From NCBI GenBank assembly GCA_024684035.1, contig JAIKXQ010000092.1, positions 1 through 64,000 of the forward strand: DNA of 64,000 bases, in the 5' to 3' direction. Shown in pieces: positions 9,121-18,838 of this stretch. The notes beneath the pieces are model-generated. The model searched no databases. It was not told the DNA's origin and saw only the letters and a program-made list of their open reading frames with translations. Origin of the DNA: Eubacterium sp. (GTDB taxonomy: Bacteria; Bacillota; Clostridia; Lachnospirales; Lachnospiraceae). Within the stretch, counting starts at the first letter, position 1; each line of letters begins with the position of its first letter. The position numbers and the translations under genes are program-made.

Positions 9121-10308
9121 ATGTCAAACGAGAAACTTACCTACTACAACGCAGCACCTGTCGGTCGTCTCGGCATCATTCCGCTGAAGAGCTGTGCCTC
9201 TCTCGGAAAAAAAGTTGACGACTATCTCGTAGAGTGGAGAAAGGATCGCCACTCCGACGAGCGGGAGGCAACTGCTGTCGAAGGCTATGAGAGGGACACC
9301 TACATCATCCCTTCCGACGTTCCGAGATTCGGTTCCGGTGAAGCAAAGGGTGTTGTAAACGAGTCCGTCCGCGGCGATGACCTCTATCTCATGGTCGACG
9401 TCTGCAACTATTCTCAGACATACAGACTCTGCGGATACGAAAATCACTATTCACCGGATGATCACTTCTCCGACCTGAAGCGCGTAATTGCAGCTGTCGG
9501 AGGAAAAGCACGAAGAATCAACGTCATCATGCCTTTCCTCTACGAGAGCCGCCAGCACAAGAGAACAGGAAGAGAATCCCTGGACTGTGCCCTTGCCCTT
9601 CAGGAACTGGTGGCCATGGGTGTGGACAACATCATCACTTTCGATGCCCATGATCCCCGGGTTCAGAACGCGATCCCGCTTCACGGTTTTGAGACCATCG
9701 GTGCCTCCTACCAGTTCATCAAAAATATTCTTCGTCACGCCGAGCCGGACATGAAGATCGACTCCGGTCATCTCATGTGCATCAGCCCTGATGAAGGAGC
9801 CATGGGAAGAGCCATCTACATCGCCAACAACCTTGGTGTGGATATGGGTATGTTTTACAAGAGAAGAGATTACTCCACCGTCGTAAACGGCCGCAACCCC
9901 ATCGTTGCCCACGAGTTCCTGGGCGCCGACGTAAAGGGTAAGGACATGATCATCGTGGATGATATGATTGCCTCCGGTGAGAGTATGATCGAGACTGCAC
10001 GCCTCCTCAAGGAAAAAGGCGCGAAGAATATCTACATCTGCTGTACCTTCGGTCTGTTCACCTCCGGTATGGAGCCCTTCGACGAAGCCTACAGAAAAGG
10101 CTGGTTCACAAAGCTTGTCACCACAAACCTTGTTTACCAGAAACCGGAGCTGTTGCTCAAACCCTACTACATCAGCTGCGATATGAGTAAATACATTGCG
10201 CTCATCATCGATACACTGAATCACGATTCATCCATCAGCAGCCTTCTCGATCCGGCAGACCGCATCCAGCGCGTCATCCGCAAATTCGAGAACCACGAGA
10301 AGATCTGA
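9121..10308 (+). CDS. prs: Ribose-phosphate pyrophosphokinase (long form)
   Basis: Makes PRPP from ribose-5-phosphate and ATP for nucleotide, histidine and NAD synthesis. Recognised by INVIMPFLYESRQHKRTGRES, VDNIITFDAHDP, the flexible-loop KRRDYS, and the PRPP-binding loop MIIVDDMIASGESM. At 395 residues it is clearly longer than the usual ~315, with an extended N-terminus and insertions (such as SGMEPFDEAYRKGWFTK) typical of a divergent clostridial PRPP synthetase subgroup. AGGAGG lies 9 nt before the ATG and the helicase-loader stop is 3 nt upstream, so it is operonic. A strong terminator follows. Confidence 0.9.
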   Translation: MSNEKLTYYNAAPVGRLGIIPLKSCASLGKKVDDYLVEWRKDRHSDEREATAVEGYERDTYIIPSDVPRFGSGEAKGVVNESVRGDDLYLMVDVCNYSQTYRLCGYENHYSPDDHFSDLKRVIAAVGGKARRINVIMPFLYESRQHKRTGRESLDCALALQELVAMGVDNIITFDAHDPRVQNAIPLHGFETIGASYQFIKNILRHAEPDMKIDSGHLMCISPDEGAMGRAIYIANNLGVDMGMFYKRRDYSTVVNGRNPIVAHEFLGADVKGKDMIIVDDMIASGESMIETARLLKEKGAKNIYICCTFGLFTSGMEPFDEAYRKGWFTKLVTTNLVYQKPELLLKPYYISCDMSKYIALIIDTLNHDSSISSLLDPADRIQRVIRKFENHEKI

Positions 10309-10330
10309 TCAGAACTACGTATAAATTTAA

Positions 10331-10387
10331 AGAAGGTGCTGTTGAATCAGATGATTAAATCATCAGTTCAACAGCACCTTCTTTTTG
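10331..10387 (+). terminator. Terminator of the murC-prs operon
   Basis: Long hairpin AGAAGGTGCTGTTGAA/TTCAACAGCACCTTCT followed by a T run. It lies 23 bp after the prs stop. Confidence 0.92.
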
Positions 10388-10418
10388 TTTTTATTCCCAA
10401 GGCTAAACAAAGATATGG

Positions 10419-10603
10419 GCAGGAGTATTATCATGCAAAGCGAGTACATTGGCAGCCGAGGACAGAAGCGCAAGCATAGCTCAGATGCGTGGAGCACTGT
10501 TTGAGGGCATGAACATGCCCGAGTTTAGCGGAACGCAGCTGTAATAAGCGGCGGAGCGCTGACGACGAGGCAACAGTACTCGCGTGTATGATGATACTCC
10601 TGC
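10419..10603. repeat. Family B structured element, copy B2
   Basis: Outer arms GCAGGAGTATTATCATGC... (10419-10447) and its inverted partner (10576-10603) pair almost throughout, yet have no similarity to the arms of B1 or B3. The internal conserved segments are CCGAGGACAGAAGCGCAAGC near 10458 and GCGGCGGAGCGCTGACGACG near 10550. A CAGATGCG/CGCAGCTG-type stem and the small hairpin GGGCATGAACATGCCC lie between. It sits between the convergent prs and typA terminators. Confidence 0.78.
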
Positions 10604-10643
10604 TCATGTGATCCGGTATAGAAATAACTCTAAACAGTATCCA

Positions 10644-10698
10644 TAGAAGAAGGGACAGTCACACAGATTCGTTCGTGCAACAGCCCCTTCTTTTTCGT
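10644..10698. terminator. Hairpin between B2 and typA
   Basis: AGAAGGGACAGT...ACAGCCCCTTCT with a T run on the + strand. For typA (minus strand) the stem is present but a T run is lacking, so the best-supported direction is +. It may also end typA transcription. Confidence 0.6.
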
Positions 10699-10717
10699 TT
10701 CTATTCTTTTGACGATC

Positions 10718-12556
10718 TTACTTTGATTTCTTGGAGAGATCCGATCTCTTTCTGAGTCTTGAATCCAGAATTCTCTTACGGATTCTCAGGCTCTCTGGTG
10801 TCACCTCCAGAAGCTCATCGGCATCAATGTACTCAATGGACTGTTCCAGAGAGAGACGGATCGGCGGTGTGAGTGTCAAAGCCTCGTCGGAAGATGAAGT
10901 TCTTGTATTGGTCAGGTGCTTGGTCTTGCAGACATTCAGCTCAATATCCTCCGGTTTTGCGGAAGTACCGATGATCATACCCGCATAGACTTTCTCTCCT
11001 GCACCGATAAACAGAGATCCTCTCTGCTGAGCGGAGAAAAGACCGTAGGCTACGGATGTACCTGTCTCGAAAGCAATCAGAGAACCTGTCTTTCGGAAAC
11101 TGATATCGCCTTTGTACGGAGCGTAGTCGTCAAAAATCGTATTGAGAATACCGGTTCCCTTTGTCATGGTCATAAAGTTTCCTCTGAAACCGATCAGACC
11201 TCTGGACGGAATAGTAAACTCCAGACGGGTGACGCCGGCATTTCCGGCACTCATTCCCTGCAGCTCACCTTTTCTCTCGGAAAGAGCCTGGATCACCGAT
11301 CCGGAATACTCATCCGGCACATCGATGTAAGCCAGCTCCATGGGCTCCAGTTTTCTTCCGCGCTCGTCTTCTTTGTAGATAACCTCTGCCTTGCTGACAG
11401 CAAACTCAAAGCCCTCACGGCGCATCGTCTCGATCAGGACGGACAGATGAAGTTCTCCACGTCCGGATACTTTGAAGCAGTCCGCAGAATCCGTCTCCTC
11501 TACCCGAAGGCTGACGTCCGTATTCAGCTCACGGAACAGACGCTCACGGATATGACGGGAAGTGACATACTCTCCCTCTGTTCCTGCCAGCGGAGAATCG
11601 TTTACCATGAAGTTCATGGAAATTGTCGGATCCTCGATTTTCTGGAAAGGAATCGGCTGAGGATCGTCCACATCACAGATGGTGTCTCCGATGTGGATAT
11701 CCGGAATACCGGAGATGGCAACCAGTTCACCGATGGATGCAGAGCTTACTTCCGTCTTCTTCAGACCGTCATACACATACATCTTGGAGATTTTGACTTT
11801 CTGTTTTTTCTCCGGATCATGATGATTCATGAGAAGAACTTCCTGATTCAGTTTCAGGCTTCCGTTGTCGATCTTACCGATACCGATACGTCCCACGTAC
11901 TCATTGTAATCGATGGTGCTGATGAGCATCTGTGTTCCGGCTTCCGGATCTCCCTGCGGCGCCGGAATGTATTTGATGATCGCATCGAAGAGCGGTGTCA
12001 TATCCTTCTTCTCATCCTCCAGCTCCCAAGTACACCAGCCGTCTCTTGCGGAGGCGTACAGGAAAGGCGCGTCAAGCTGATCGTCGTTGGCTCCCAGATC
12101 CATCAGAAGCTCCAGAACCTCGTCCACCACTTCCTCCGGACGGGCATTGGGACGGTCAACCTTGTTGATACATACAACAACCTTCAGATTCAGCGCAAGC
12201 GCCTTCTGAAGAACAAAACGAGTCTGAGGCATGGGTCCCTCAAAAGCATCAACCAGAAGAATAACGCCGTTTACCATTTTCAATACACGCTCAACCTCAC
12301 CGCCGAAATCCGCGTGACCGGGTGTATCGATGATATTGATCTTTGTGTCGTTGTAATTCACCGCCGTATTTTTGGAGAGAATTGTGATACCGCGCTCCTT
12401 CTCAATATCACCGGAATCCATAACACGCTCCTGGACCGCCTGGTTATCCCGGAAAATTCCACTCTGCTTCAGGAGCTTATCTACCAGTGTTGTCTTGCCG
12501 TGATCGACATGGGCAATGATTGCAACATTTCGGATCTCATCTCTGGTAATGTTCAT
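10718..12556 (-). CDS. typA: Ribosome-associated GTPase TypA/BipA
   Basis: Translational GTPase related to EF-G that binds the 70S ribosome and assists 50S assembly, mostly under stress or low temperature. The 612-residue length is standard. Visible: G1 IAHVDHGKTT (about 14-23), G2 region ERGITI, G3 DTPGHADF, G4 NKVDRPNARP, and the TypA C-terminal part with SRGLIGFRGNFMTMTKGTG and FSAQQRGSLFIGAGEKVY. It is a single-gene transcript with its own promoter. Confidence 0.97.
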   Translation of the reverse strand: MNITRDEIRNVAIIAHVDHGKTTLVDKLLKQSGIFRDNQAVQERVMDSGDIEKERGITILSKNTAVNYNDTKINIIDTPGHADFGGEVERVLKMVNGVILLVDAFEGPMPQTRFVLQKALALNLKVVVCINKVDRPNARPEEVVDEVLELLMDLGANDDQLDAPFLYASARDGWCTWELEDEKKDMTPLFDAIIKYIPAPQGDPEAGTQMLISTIDYNEYVGRIGIGKIDNGSLKLNQEVLLMNHHDPEKKQKVKISKMYVYDGLKKTEVSSASIGELVAISGIPDIHIGDTICDVDDPQPIPFQKIEDPTISMNFMVNDSPLAGTEGEYVTSRHIRERLFRELNTDVSLRVEETDSADCFKVSGRGELHLSVLIETMRREGFEFAVSKAEVIYKEDERGRKLEPMELAYIDVPDEYSGSVIQALSERKGELQGMSAGNAGVTRLEFTIPSRGLIGFRGNFMTMTKGTGILNTIFDDYAPYKGDISFRKTGSLIAFETGTSVAYGLFSAQQRGSLFIGAGEKVYAGMIIGTSAKPEDIELNVCKTKHLTNTRTSSSDEALTLTPPIRLSLEQSIEYIDADELLEVTPESLRIRKRILDSRLRKRSDLSKKSK

Positions 12557-12627
12557 TCTTACGACCTCGCTTATAATAATTCCAAAATCTATAAAAAGTA
12601 TTTTTTTACCTTATCTGCAACTTACCG

Positions 12628-12656
12628 ATTATATCATAAATACATGTCTTTGTGAA
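12628..12656 (-). promoter_or_regulatory. Sigma-A promoter of typA
   Basis: On the minus strand TTCACA (12651-12656), 17-bp spacer, TATAAT (12628-12633), about 70 bp before the typA ATG. Confidence 0.75.
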
Positions 12657-12698
12657 TTCGCAGATTCCACATTTACAAAGGTTTCACAGGCTTTTTTC

Positions 12699-12727
12699 TT
12701 GACATTATACCCTATCCACGCTATAAT
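12699..12727 (+). promoter_or_regulatory. Sigma-A promoter of dapA with lysine leader
   Basis: Consensus promoter: TTGACA (12699-12704), 17-bp spacer, TATAAT (12722-12727). Transcription would start near 12734, about 10 nt before the riboswitch P1 stem. Confidence 0.93.
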
Positions 12728-12742
12728 TTTCTGTAAAAATGA

Positions 12743-12989
12743 GAGATAGAGGTCGCGTATCACATCAGTATCCGGTTGGATGTGCCAGTCACAGTTGAAT
12801 GCCGGCGAAAGGGTGAGACGCCGAAGGAAACCGGGTGCTGGAGTCGGTTTTCTGGGCATGAAATGAACAATTTCATGACTGTCATCACACGATGGAGCGC
12901 TATCCGAAGATCAATGATACACACAGCAAAGAGATCAACCAGGGATCCGTCCGGAATCAGTCCGATCAATGATCTTTTTGCTGTGTGTA
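12743..12989 (+). ncRNA. Lysine riboswitch (L box) and expression platform
   Basis: Aptamer about 12743-12906. The P1 stem is GATAG (12745-12749) with CTATC (12900-12904). Conserved L-box segments are AGAGGTCGCG, the AGTA after it, and GCCGGCGAAAGGG followed by GACGCCGAAGG. The platform contains a 20-bp stem (TACACACAGCAAAGAGATCA, 12918-12937, with 12970-12989; 19 of 20 positions pair) that includes the T tract 12974-12978, compatible with a terminator formed when lysine is bound. Family knowledge: lysine binding shuts off lysine biosynthesis genes, and dapA lies 107 bp downstream. The exact antiterminator pairing was not worked out. Confidence 0.9.
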
Positions 12990-13095
12990 CCGCGACTTGA
13001 AGGCTCCGGGGATCTGGCAGCCTTTTTCTTTTTGTCTGTCCGGATACACGAGGGTATTCTCTCAACAAATCAATCTATTTGGAGGTTTTTTTACT

Positions 13096-13986
13096 ATGTC
13101 GATTTTTAAAGGCGCCGCTGTAGCTATCATCACACCGATGAACGAGGATGAAACCATTAACTACGAGAAACTCGACGAACTCATCGAGTGGCAGATTGCC
13201 GAAGGAACAGATGCCATCGTCATCTGCGGAACCACCGGCGAGTCCGCAACTCTGAGCGAAGAAGAGCATATGGCCGCTGTAAAGCACTGTGTGGAAACCG
13301 TCAACCACCGCGTACCTGTCATCGCCGGAACCGGCTCCAACAGCACAGCAACAGCCATCGCCCTCTCAAAAGAAGCCGAGAAATACGGCGCAGACGCCCT
13401 TCTTGTTGTGACTCCTTACTACAACAAGGCAACCCAGGAGGGTCTGATCCGTCACTACACTATGATCGCCGAGGCTGTCAGCACGCCCATCATCATGTAT
13501 AACGTACCTTCCCGTACCGGCTGCAACATCACTCCGCAGACTGCCGCCTACCTCTGCAAAAACGTAAAGAACATCGTAGGTATCAAAGAGGCCTCCGGCA
13601 ACATCTCCCAGGTTGCCGAGCTGAAGAAACTCTGCGGCGACGACATCGAGCTCTATTCCGGTAACGACGATCAGATCGTACCCATCATGTCTCTGGGCGG
13701 ACTTGGCGTCATCTCCGTTCTCTCCGACGTCGCTCCGAAATACACCCATGAACTCTGCCACAAGATGCTGAATGGTGACGTAAAGGGTGCCTGTGACATG
13801 CAGCTTGGAGCCCTTGATCTCATCGACGCGCTTTTCTGCGAGGTAAATCCGATCCCTGTAAAAACAGCCGCCAACCTCATGGGCTTCAACGTTGGTCCCT
13901 TACGCGGACCGCTCTTCGGTATGTCCGAGGCCGGCACAGAGAAGCTTCGCAAAGCACTCACAGATTTCGGCATCAAGGTTCAGTAA
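13096..13986 (+). CDS. dapA: 4-hydroxy-tetrahydrodipicolinate synthase
   Basis: Condenses pyruvate with aspartate semialdehyde, the first committed step of lysine and meso-diaminopimelate synthesis. It also feeds dipicolinate for spores. The 296-residue length is typical. Motifs: GTTGESATLSEEEH (substrate loop), YNVPSRTG with the catalytic tyrosine, and IVGIKEASGN with the Schiff-base lysine. The open frame reaches upstream to 12985, but the ATG at 13096 is preceded by TTTGGAGG and gives the family's N-terminus, so it is the start. Controlled by the lysine riboswitch upstream. Confidence 0.97.
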   Translation: MSIFKGAAVAIITPMNEDETINYEKLDELIEWQIAEGTDAIVICGTTGESATLSEEEHMAAVKHCVETVNHRVPVIAGTGSNSTATAIALSKEAEKYGADALLVVTPYYNKATQEGLIRHYTMIAEAVSTPIIMYNVPSRTGCNITPQTAAYLCKNVKNIVGIKEASGNISQVAELKKLCGDDIELYSGNDDQIVPIMSLGGLGVISVLSDVAPKYTHELCHKMLNGDVKGACDMQLGALDLIDALFCEVNPIPVKTAANLMGFNVGPLRGPLFGMSEAGTEKLRKALTDFGIKVQ

Positions 13987-14077
13987 GCTGCCATCGTCTC
14001 AAGGTACCGTTTTTCAGAAACGCTTTGGTTAGCATTTTCGCAATACATGCATGACAACAAGAAAGGAACACAAATCC

Positions 14078-14836
14078 ATGATCAGAATAATACTCAGCGG
14101 CTGCAACGGCCATATGGGACAGGTTCTCACGGAAATGATAGGCGCAGATCCCATGACAGAAGTGGTAGCCGGTATTGATGTGGCTCCCGCTTCCGCCACC
14201 AGGGATTATCCCGTTTTCTCTACTCCGGCAGAATGCAATGTAGAGGCGGATGCCTGCATCGATTTCTCTCATTTCAGTGCGGTTGACGCCCTGTTGGATT
14301 ACTGCACAGAGAAGAACCTTCCTCTGGTTCTCTGTACTACAGCACTTACAGATGCCACACTTGAAAAAGTAAACGAGGTCAGCGGAAAAGTAGCAATTCT
14401 CCGCTCCGCAAATATGTCCGTGGGCATCAATCTTCTCATGAAGATCATCAAGGAGGCCGCCGCCCTCCTTGCACCGAAGGGCTATGACATGGAGATCGTA
14501 GAGGCTCACCACAACCGCAAGATCGACGCTCCGAGCGGCACCGCTCTTGCCCTTGGAGACAGTCTCAACGAAGGCGTAAACAACGAGTACCATTTCGTCT
14601 TCGACCGCAGTCAGAGACACGAGAAACGCGATCCGAAGGAAATCGGTATCTCCGCAGTCCGTGGAGGCTCCATCGTCGGAGACCATCAGATCATGTTCTG
14701 CGGACCGGATGAAGTCATCGAGTTCCGGCACACCGCCTACTCCCGCTCCATCTTCGCCAAAGGTGCCATCGAGGCCGCCAAGTACCTCGCTGGAAAACCT
14801 GCTGGCCTGTACGATATGTCCGACGTCATCGGATAA
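14078..14836 (+). CDS. dapB: 4-hydroxy-tetrahydrodipicolinate reductase
   Basis: NAD(P)H-dependent reductase acting on the product of DapA, second step of the diaminopimelate branch. The 252-residue protein shows the Rossmann motif IILSGCNGHMGQ, SANMSVGINLLMKI, the catalytic EAHHNRKIDAPSGTAL and the C-terminal FRHTAYSRSIFAKGA. An ATG 9 codons upstream exists, but GAAAGGAAC precedes the chosen ATG and the N-terminus then fits the family. It is 91 bp after dapA, in the same riboswitch-controlled transcript. The nearest + strand terminator is at 14858. Confidence 0.97.
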   Translation: MIRIILSGCNGHMGQVLTEMIGADPMTEVVAGIDVAPASATRDYPVFSTPAECNVEADACIDFSHFSAVDALLDYCTEKNLPLVLCTTALTDATLEKVNEVSGKVAILRSANMSVGINLLMKIIKEAAALLAPKGYDMEIVEAHHNRKIDAPSGTALALGDSLNEGVNNEYHFVFDRSQRHEKRDPKEIGISAVRGGSIVGDHQIMFCGPDEVIEFRHTAYSRSIFAKGAIEAAKYLAGKPAGLYDMSDVIG

Positions 14837-14857
14837 GTATTCATCCCACAACTTCCA

Positions 14858-14896
14858 GAAGCTCCCACACCGCTCCACGGGTGGGAGCTTTTTTTG
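14858..14896 (+). terminator. Terminator of dapA-dapB
   Basis: AGCTCCCAC...GTGGGAGCT followed by seven T, 22 bp after the dapB stop. Confidence 0.9.
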
Positions 14897-14935
14897 TCTC
14901 ATAGGGAATGCGAAGCAATTTCCTATGAGACAAAA
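14892..14935. repeat. Family A palindromic repeat, copy A3
   Basis: TTTTGTCTCATAGGGAATGC with a GAAG centre and ATTTCCTATGAGACAAAA. It lies exactly between the convergent dapB and rpoC terminators; its outer T/A tracts double as their U tails. Its centre (ATGCGAAGCAATT) is of the same subtype as A4. Confidence 0.85.
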
Positions 14936-14975
14936 AGGAGTCCCCACAGAACACGTTCGTGTCTGTGGGGACTCC
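14932..14975 (-). terminator. Terminator of rpoB-rpoC
   Basis: On the minus strand a 14-bp hairpin GGAGTCCCCACAGA/TCTGTGGGGACTCC is followed by TTTTTG, 14 bp after the rpoC stop. Confidence 0.9.
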
Positions 14976-14989
14976 ACATTTCATACGAT

Positions 14990-17900
14990 TTATTCTTCAG
15001 AGAAATCTACGGTGAGTTCCTCTTCTACAACCTCATCAGTCTCATCAACGAGTACTTCCTCGTCGACAGCCTCTGCAGGCTCGAAGACCTCATCGCTCTC
15101 TACCTGGATCTGCTCCTCAGCCTCTGCAGCTTCAGCGTCCTCTGCAGCAGCTTTGGCTGCCTTTGCAGCCTCAATCTGCTCGTCAGTATCCAGTTTCAGG
15201 TTGCGGTAATACTTCATACCGGTTCCGGCCGGGATGAGCTTACCGATGATAACGTTCTCTTTCAGACCGATCAGATGGTCTACCTTACCCTTGATCGCTG
15301 CATCCGTAAGAACTCTTGTGGTCTCCTGGAAGGATGCGGCTGACAGGAAGGAATCTGTAGCGAGGGAAGCCTTTGTGATTCCGAGAAGCATACGCTCAAA
15401 GCTTGCAATCTCCTTGCCTTCCTCTTCCATCTTCTCGTTGGCCTCTACAACCTCAAGATAATCCATCATACGTCCAGGCATGAATCCGGTGTCTCCGCCA
15501 TCCTCAATGCGTACTTTCTTGAGCATCTGACGAACGATGACCTCGACATGCTTATCGCAGATATCTACACCCTGAAGTCTGTATACTCGCTGAACCTCAC
15601 CAAGCAGGTAATCCTGAACAGCGTCTGTGCCCTTGATTCTGAGAAGATCGTGCGGGTTGATGGAACCCTCTGTCAGAGGATCACCGGCCTCAACCTCCAT
15701 GGTCGCTCCGTTATCCTCAAGTCCCTTCTTCAGTCTGGTTCCGTAAGGAATCAGGTAGGTCTTGGACTCTCCGGTCTCGTTATTTGTAACAACGATCTCA
15801 CGTTTCTTCTTTGTATCCATCATCTGAGCAGTTCCCTTGATCTCAGTGATGATCGCAAGTCCCTTCGGCTTACGAGCCTCGAAAAGCTCCTCTACTCGGG
15901 GAAGACCGGCTGTGATATCGTTTGTACCTGCAACACCACCTGTATGGAAGTTACGCATGGTAAGCTGTGTACCGGGCTCACCGATGGACTGTGCGGCGAT
16001 TGTTCCGACAGCCTCTCCGACCTGTACAACTTCTCCGGTTGCCATGTTTGCTCCGTAGCACTTGGAACAGATTCCAAGCTTGGAACGGCAGGTAAGGATC
16101 GTACGGATTTTTACTCTTGTGATCGGCTCACCTTTCTCGTCTACACCTACAGATACGATCTTCGCAGCACGACGAGGTGTGATCATATGATTTGCCTTTA
16201 CAATCACGTTGCCGTCTTTATCCTTGATCTCGTAGCAGGAGAATCGTCCTGTGATACGCTCTTCCAGACTCTCAACCATCTCTTTGCCCTGTGTGAAGGA
16301 CTCAACCCACATACCCGGGATTTCTTTTCTTCCTACAGAACAGTCAGGCATACGGATCATGAGGTTCTGGGATACGTCTACCATTCGACGGGTCAGGTAT
16401 CCGGAATCGGCTGTTCGAAGAGCGGTATCGGAAAGACCTTTACGTGCTCCGTGAGCGGACATGAAGTACTCCAGTACGTCAAGTCCCTCTCGGAAGTTGG
16501 ACTTGATCGGAAGCTCGATGGTGTGTCCTGTTGTATCCTGCATCAGGCCTCGCATACCTGCAAGCTGTTTGATCTGCTTATCAGATCCACGGGCTCCGGA
16601 ATCGGCCATCATGAAGATGTTGTTATATTTATCAAGTCCGCCGAGAAGGTCCTTTGTAAGAGTATCATCTGCCTCCTGCCATGTGGAGACTACCTCTTTG
16701 TAACGCTCCTCGTCTGTGATCAGACCACGTTTGTAGTTACGTGTGATCAGCTCAACGGTTCTCTCTGCCTCTGCAAGGATCTCCGGTTTCTCAGCCGGCA
16801 CTGTCATATCGGAAATGGAAACGGTCATACCGGCAATTGTGGAAATATGGTATCCGGTATTCTTGATGTTGTCCATTACCTCGGCGGTAAGTGTAGCGCC
16901 GTGAGTATCCATGATCTTCTGAAGAAGCTTCTTAAGGTTACCCTTCTTGACAATGGTATCAATCTCCGGAACAAGCTCATTGCCCGGAATTGTACGATCT
17001 ACATAGCCGAGATCCTGCGGAATCATCTCGTTGAAGAGAAGTCGTCCGAGTGTGGACTCCACCACCTGCGTGATATCATTTCCGTTCTGGTCTTTTCCTG
17101 TGCGGCGTACTTTAATTCTGGACTGCAGAGTGATGTATCTGTTCTCGTAGGCAAGAACCGCCTCATCCAGATCTTTGTAGAAAGTACCCTCGCCGATTGC
17201 TCCGGGTCTCTCCTGTGTCAGGTAGTAGATACCAAGTACCATATCCTGTGAAGGAACGGCAACAACACCACCGTCTGACGGTTTCAGAAGGTTGTTCGGA
17301 GAAAGAAGCATAAAGCGGCACTCAGCCTGTGCCTCTTCTGTCAGCGGAAGATGTACGGCCATCTGGTCTCCGTCGAAGTCGGCGTTGAAGGCTGTACATA
17401 CAAGCGGATGAAGCTTGATCGCTTTACCCTCAACCAGAATCGGCTCGAAAGCCTGAATTCCCAGACGGTGAAGTGTAGGAGCACGGTTAAGCATAACCGG
17501 ATGCTGCTTGATTACATCCTCGAGTACATCCCATACCTGAGGATCAAGCTTCTCTACCATCTTCTTCGCATTCTTGATATTATGAGCCAGCTGTTTTGCC
17601 ACAAGCTCTTTCATAACGAAAGGCTTGAACAGCTCGATCGCCATCTCTTTCGGAAGTCCGCACTGGAAAATCTTCAGCTGCGGTCCGTTAACGATAACGG
17701 AACGTCCGGAGTAGTCTACTCGCTTTCCGAGAAGATTCTGACGGAAACGTCCGGATTTTCCCTTCAGCATGTCTGAAAGTGATTTCAGCGCACGGTTTCC
17801 GGGTCCTGTTACAGGTCTTCCGCGGCGGCCGTTATCGATCAGGGCGTCGACAGCCTCCTGCAGCATTCTCTTCTCGTTTCTGACGATGATATCCGGTGCT

Positions 17901-18754
17901 CCCAGATCCAGAAGTCTCTTCAGACGGTTGTTACGGTTGATGATTCTTCTGTAGAGATCGTTGAGATCGGATGTTGCGAAACGTCCTCCGTCCAGCTGTA
18001 CCATCGGACGAAGATCCGGCGGAATAACCGGGATGCAATCCAGAATCATCCACTCAGGATTATTTCCGGAGTCAAGGAAAGCCTCTACAACCTCAAGTCT
18101 CTTGATAATTCTGGCTCTCTTCTGTCCGGTAGAGCTGTCAAGCTCTTCAGAAAGCTCTGTATACTCCTTCTCCAGATCAATCTCGGAGAGAAGCTCCTTA
18201 ACGGCCTCTGCGCCCATTCCTACGCGGAATGAATCGTAACCGAATTCTTTTACATATTCCTGGTACTGTGCCTCATTCAGAACCTGTTTCTTCGTGAGAG
18301 TCGTCTGACCCGGATCAAGTACGATGTAACTTGCGAAATACAGTACTCTCTCCAGTGTTCTGGGCGACAGGTCAAGGATCAGACCCATACGGGACGGAAT
18401 GCCCTTGAAATACCAGATATGGGAAACCGGTGCGGCAAGTTCAATATGTCCCATACGCTCACGACGTACAGAGGATTTTGTAACTTCTACGCCACAGCGG
18501 TCGCAGACAACACCTTTGTAGCGGATCTTCTTGTATTTACCGCAATGACACTCCCAGTCCTTGGTCGGTCCAAAGATTCGCTCGCAGAACAGTCCGTCCT
18601 TTTCCGGCTTTAAAGTACGGTAGTTAATTGTCTCCGGCTTTTTAACTTCGCCATAAGACCACTCACGGATTTTATCCGGAGAAGCAAGACCGATTTTGAT
18701 GGCATCAAAATTCAGCTGCTGATTTGTCTCTTCTTTTTTAACTGTTTCCGGCAT
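14990..18754 (-). CDS. rpoC: RNA polymerase beta' subunit
   Basis: Largest catalytic subunit of RNA polymerase, about 1254 residues from the chosen start. The active-site motif [12 protein letters not shown], the N-terminal zinc-ribbon cysteines ([20 protein letters not shown]), the rudder/lid-region sequence [12 protein letters not shown], the second cysteine cluster [13 protein letters not shown] and the trigger-loop region are all present. The start ATG at 18754 has GGAAAGGGGT upstream; a TTG six codons earlier lacks a ribosome binding site. The C-terminus is an acidic tail (about 50 residues, many E/D/V) that is compositionally biased but common in Clostridia. It follows rpoB by 84 bp, with a GGCAGGC/GCCTGCC hairpin between. 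Confidence 0.98.
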   Translation of the reverse strand: MPETVKKEETNQQLNFDAIKIGLASPDKIREWSYGEVKKPETINYRTLKPEKDGLFCERIFGPTKDWECHCGKYKKIRYKGVVCDRCGVEVTKSSVRRERMGHIELAAPVSHIWYFKGIPSRMGLILDLSPRTLERVLYFASYIVLDPGQTTLTKKQVLNEAQYQEYVKEFGYDSFRVGMGAEAVKELLSEIDLEKEYTELSEELDSSTGQKRARIIKRLEVVEAFLDSGNNPEWMILDCIPVIPPDLRPMVQLDGGRFATSDLNDLYRRIINRNNRLKRLLDLGAPDIIVRNEKRMLQEAVDALIDNGRRGRPVTGPGNRALKSLSDMLKGKSGRFRQNLLGKRVDYSGRSVIVNGPQLKIFQCGLPKEMAIELFKPFVMKELVAKQLAHNIKNAKKMVEKLDPQVWDVLEDVIKQHPVMLNRAPTLHRLGIQAFEPILVEGKAIKLHPLVCTAFNADFDGDQMAVHLPLTEEAQAECRFMLLSPNNLLKPSDGGVVAVPSQDMVLGIYYLTQERPGAIGEGTFYKDLDEAVLAYENRYITLQSRIKVRRTGKDQNGNDITQVVESTLGRLLFNEMIPQDLGYVDRTIPGNELVPEIDTIVKKGNLKKLLQKIMDTHGATLTAEVMDNIKNTGYHISTIAGMTVSISDMTVPAEKPEILAEAERTVELITRNYKRGLITDEERYKEVVSTWQEADDTLTKDLLGGLDKYNNIFMMADSGARGSDKQIKQLAGMRGLMQDTTGHTIELPIKSNFREGLDVLEYFMSAHGARKGLSDTALRTADSGYLTRRMVDVSQNLMIRMPDCSVGRKEIPGMWVESFTQGKEMVESLEERITGRFSCYEIKDKDGNVIVKANHMITPRRAAKIVSVGVDEKGEPITRVKIRTILTCRSKLGICSKCYGANMATGEVVQVGEAVGTIAAQSIGEPGTQLTMRNFHTGGVAGTNDITAGLPRVEELFEARKPKGLAIITEIKGTAQMMDTKKKREIVVTNNETGESKTYLIPYGTRLKKGLEDNGATMEVEAGDPLTEGSINPHDLLRIKGTDAVQDYLLGEVQRVYRLQGVDICDKHVEVIVRQMLKKVRIEDGGDTGFMPGRMMDYLEVVEANEKMEEEGKEIASFERMLLGITKASLATDSFLSAASFQETTRVLTDAAIKGKVDHLIGLKENVIIGKLIPAGTGMKYYRNLKLDTDEQIEAAKAAKAAAEDAEAAEAEEQIQVESDEVFEPAEAVDEEVLVDETDEVVEEELTVDFSEE

Positions 18755-18838
18755 TGATTTACCCCTTTCCAATCGATTACAGCATTGTCCGGTTTCAATC
18801 CTGACGGGCAGGCCTTTCAGCCTGCCGTCGGCAGTTCT

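Noticed and set aside
12760..13068. Open frames across the dapA leader
   Set aside because: They overlap the lysine riboswitch and its platform; the RNA explains the conservation.
15548..17251. 567-codon open frame on the + strand opposite rpoC
   Set aside because: Same reason: antisense shadow of a highly biased gene.
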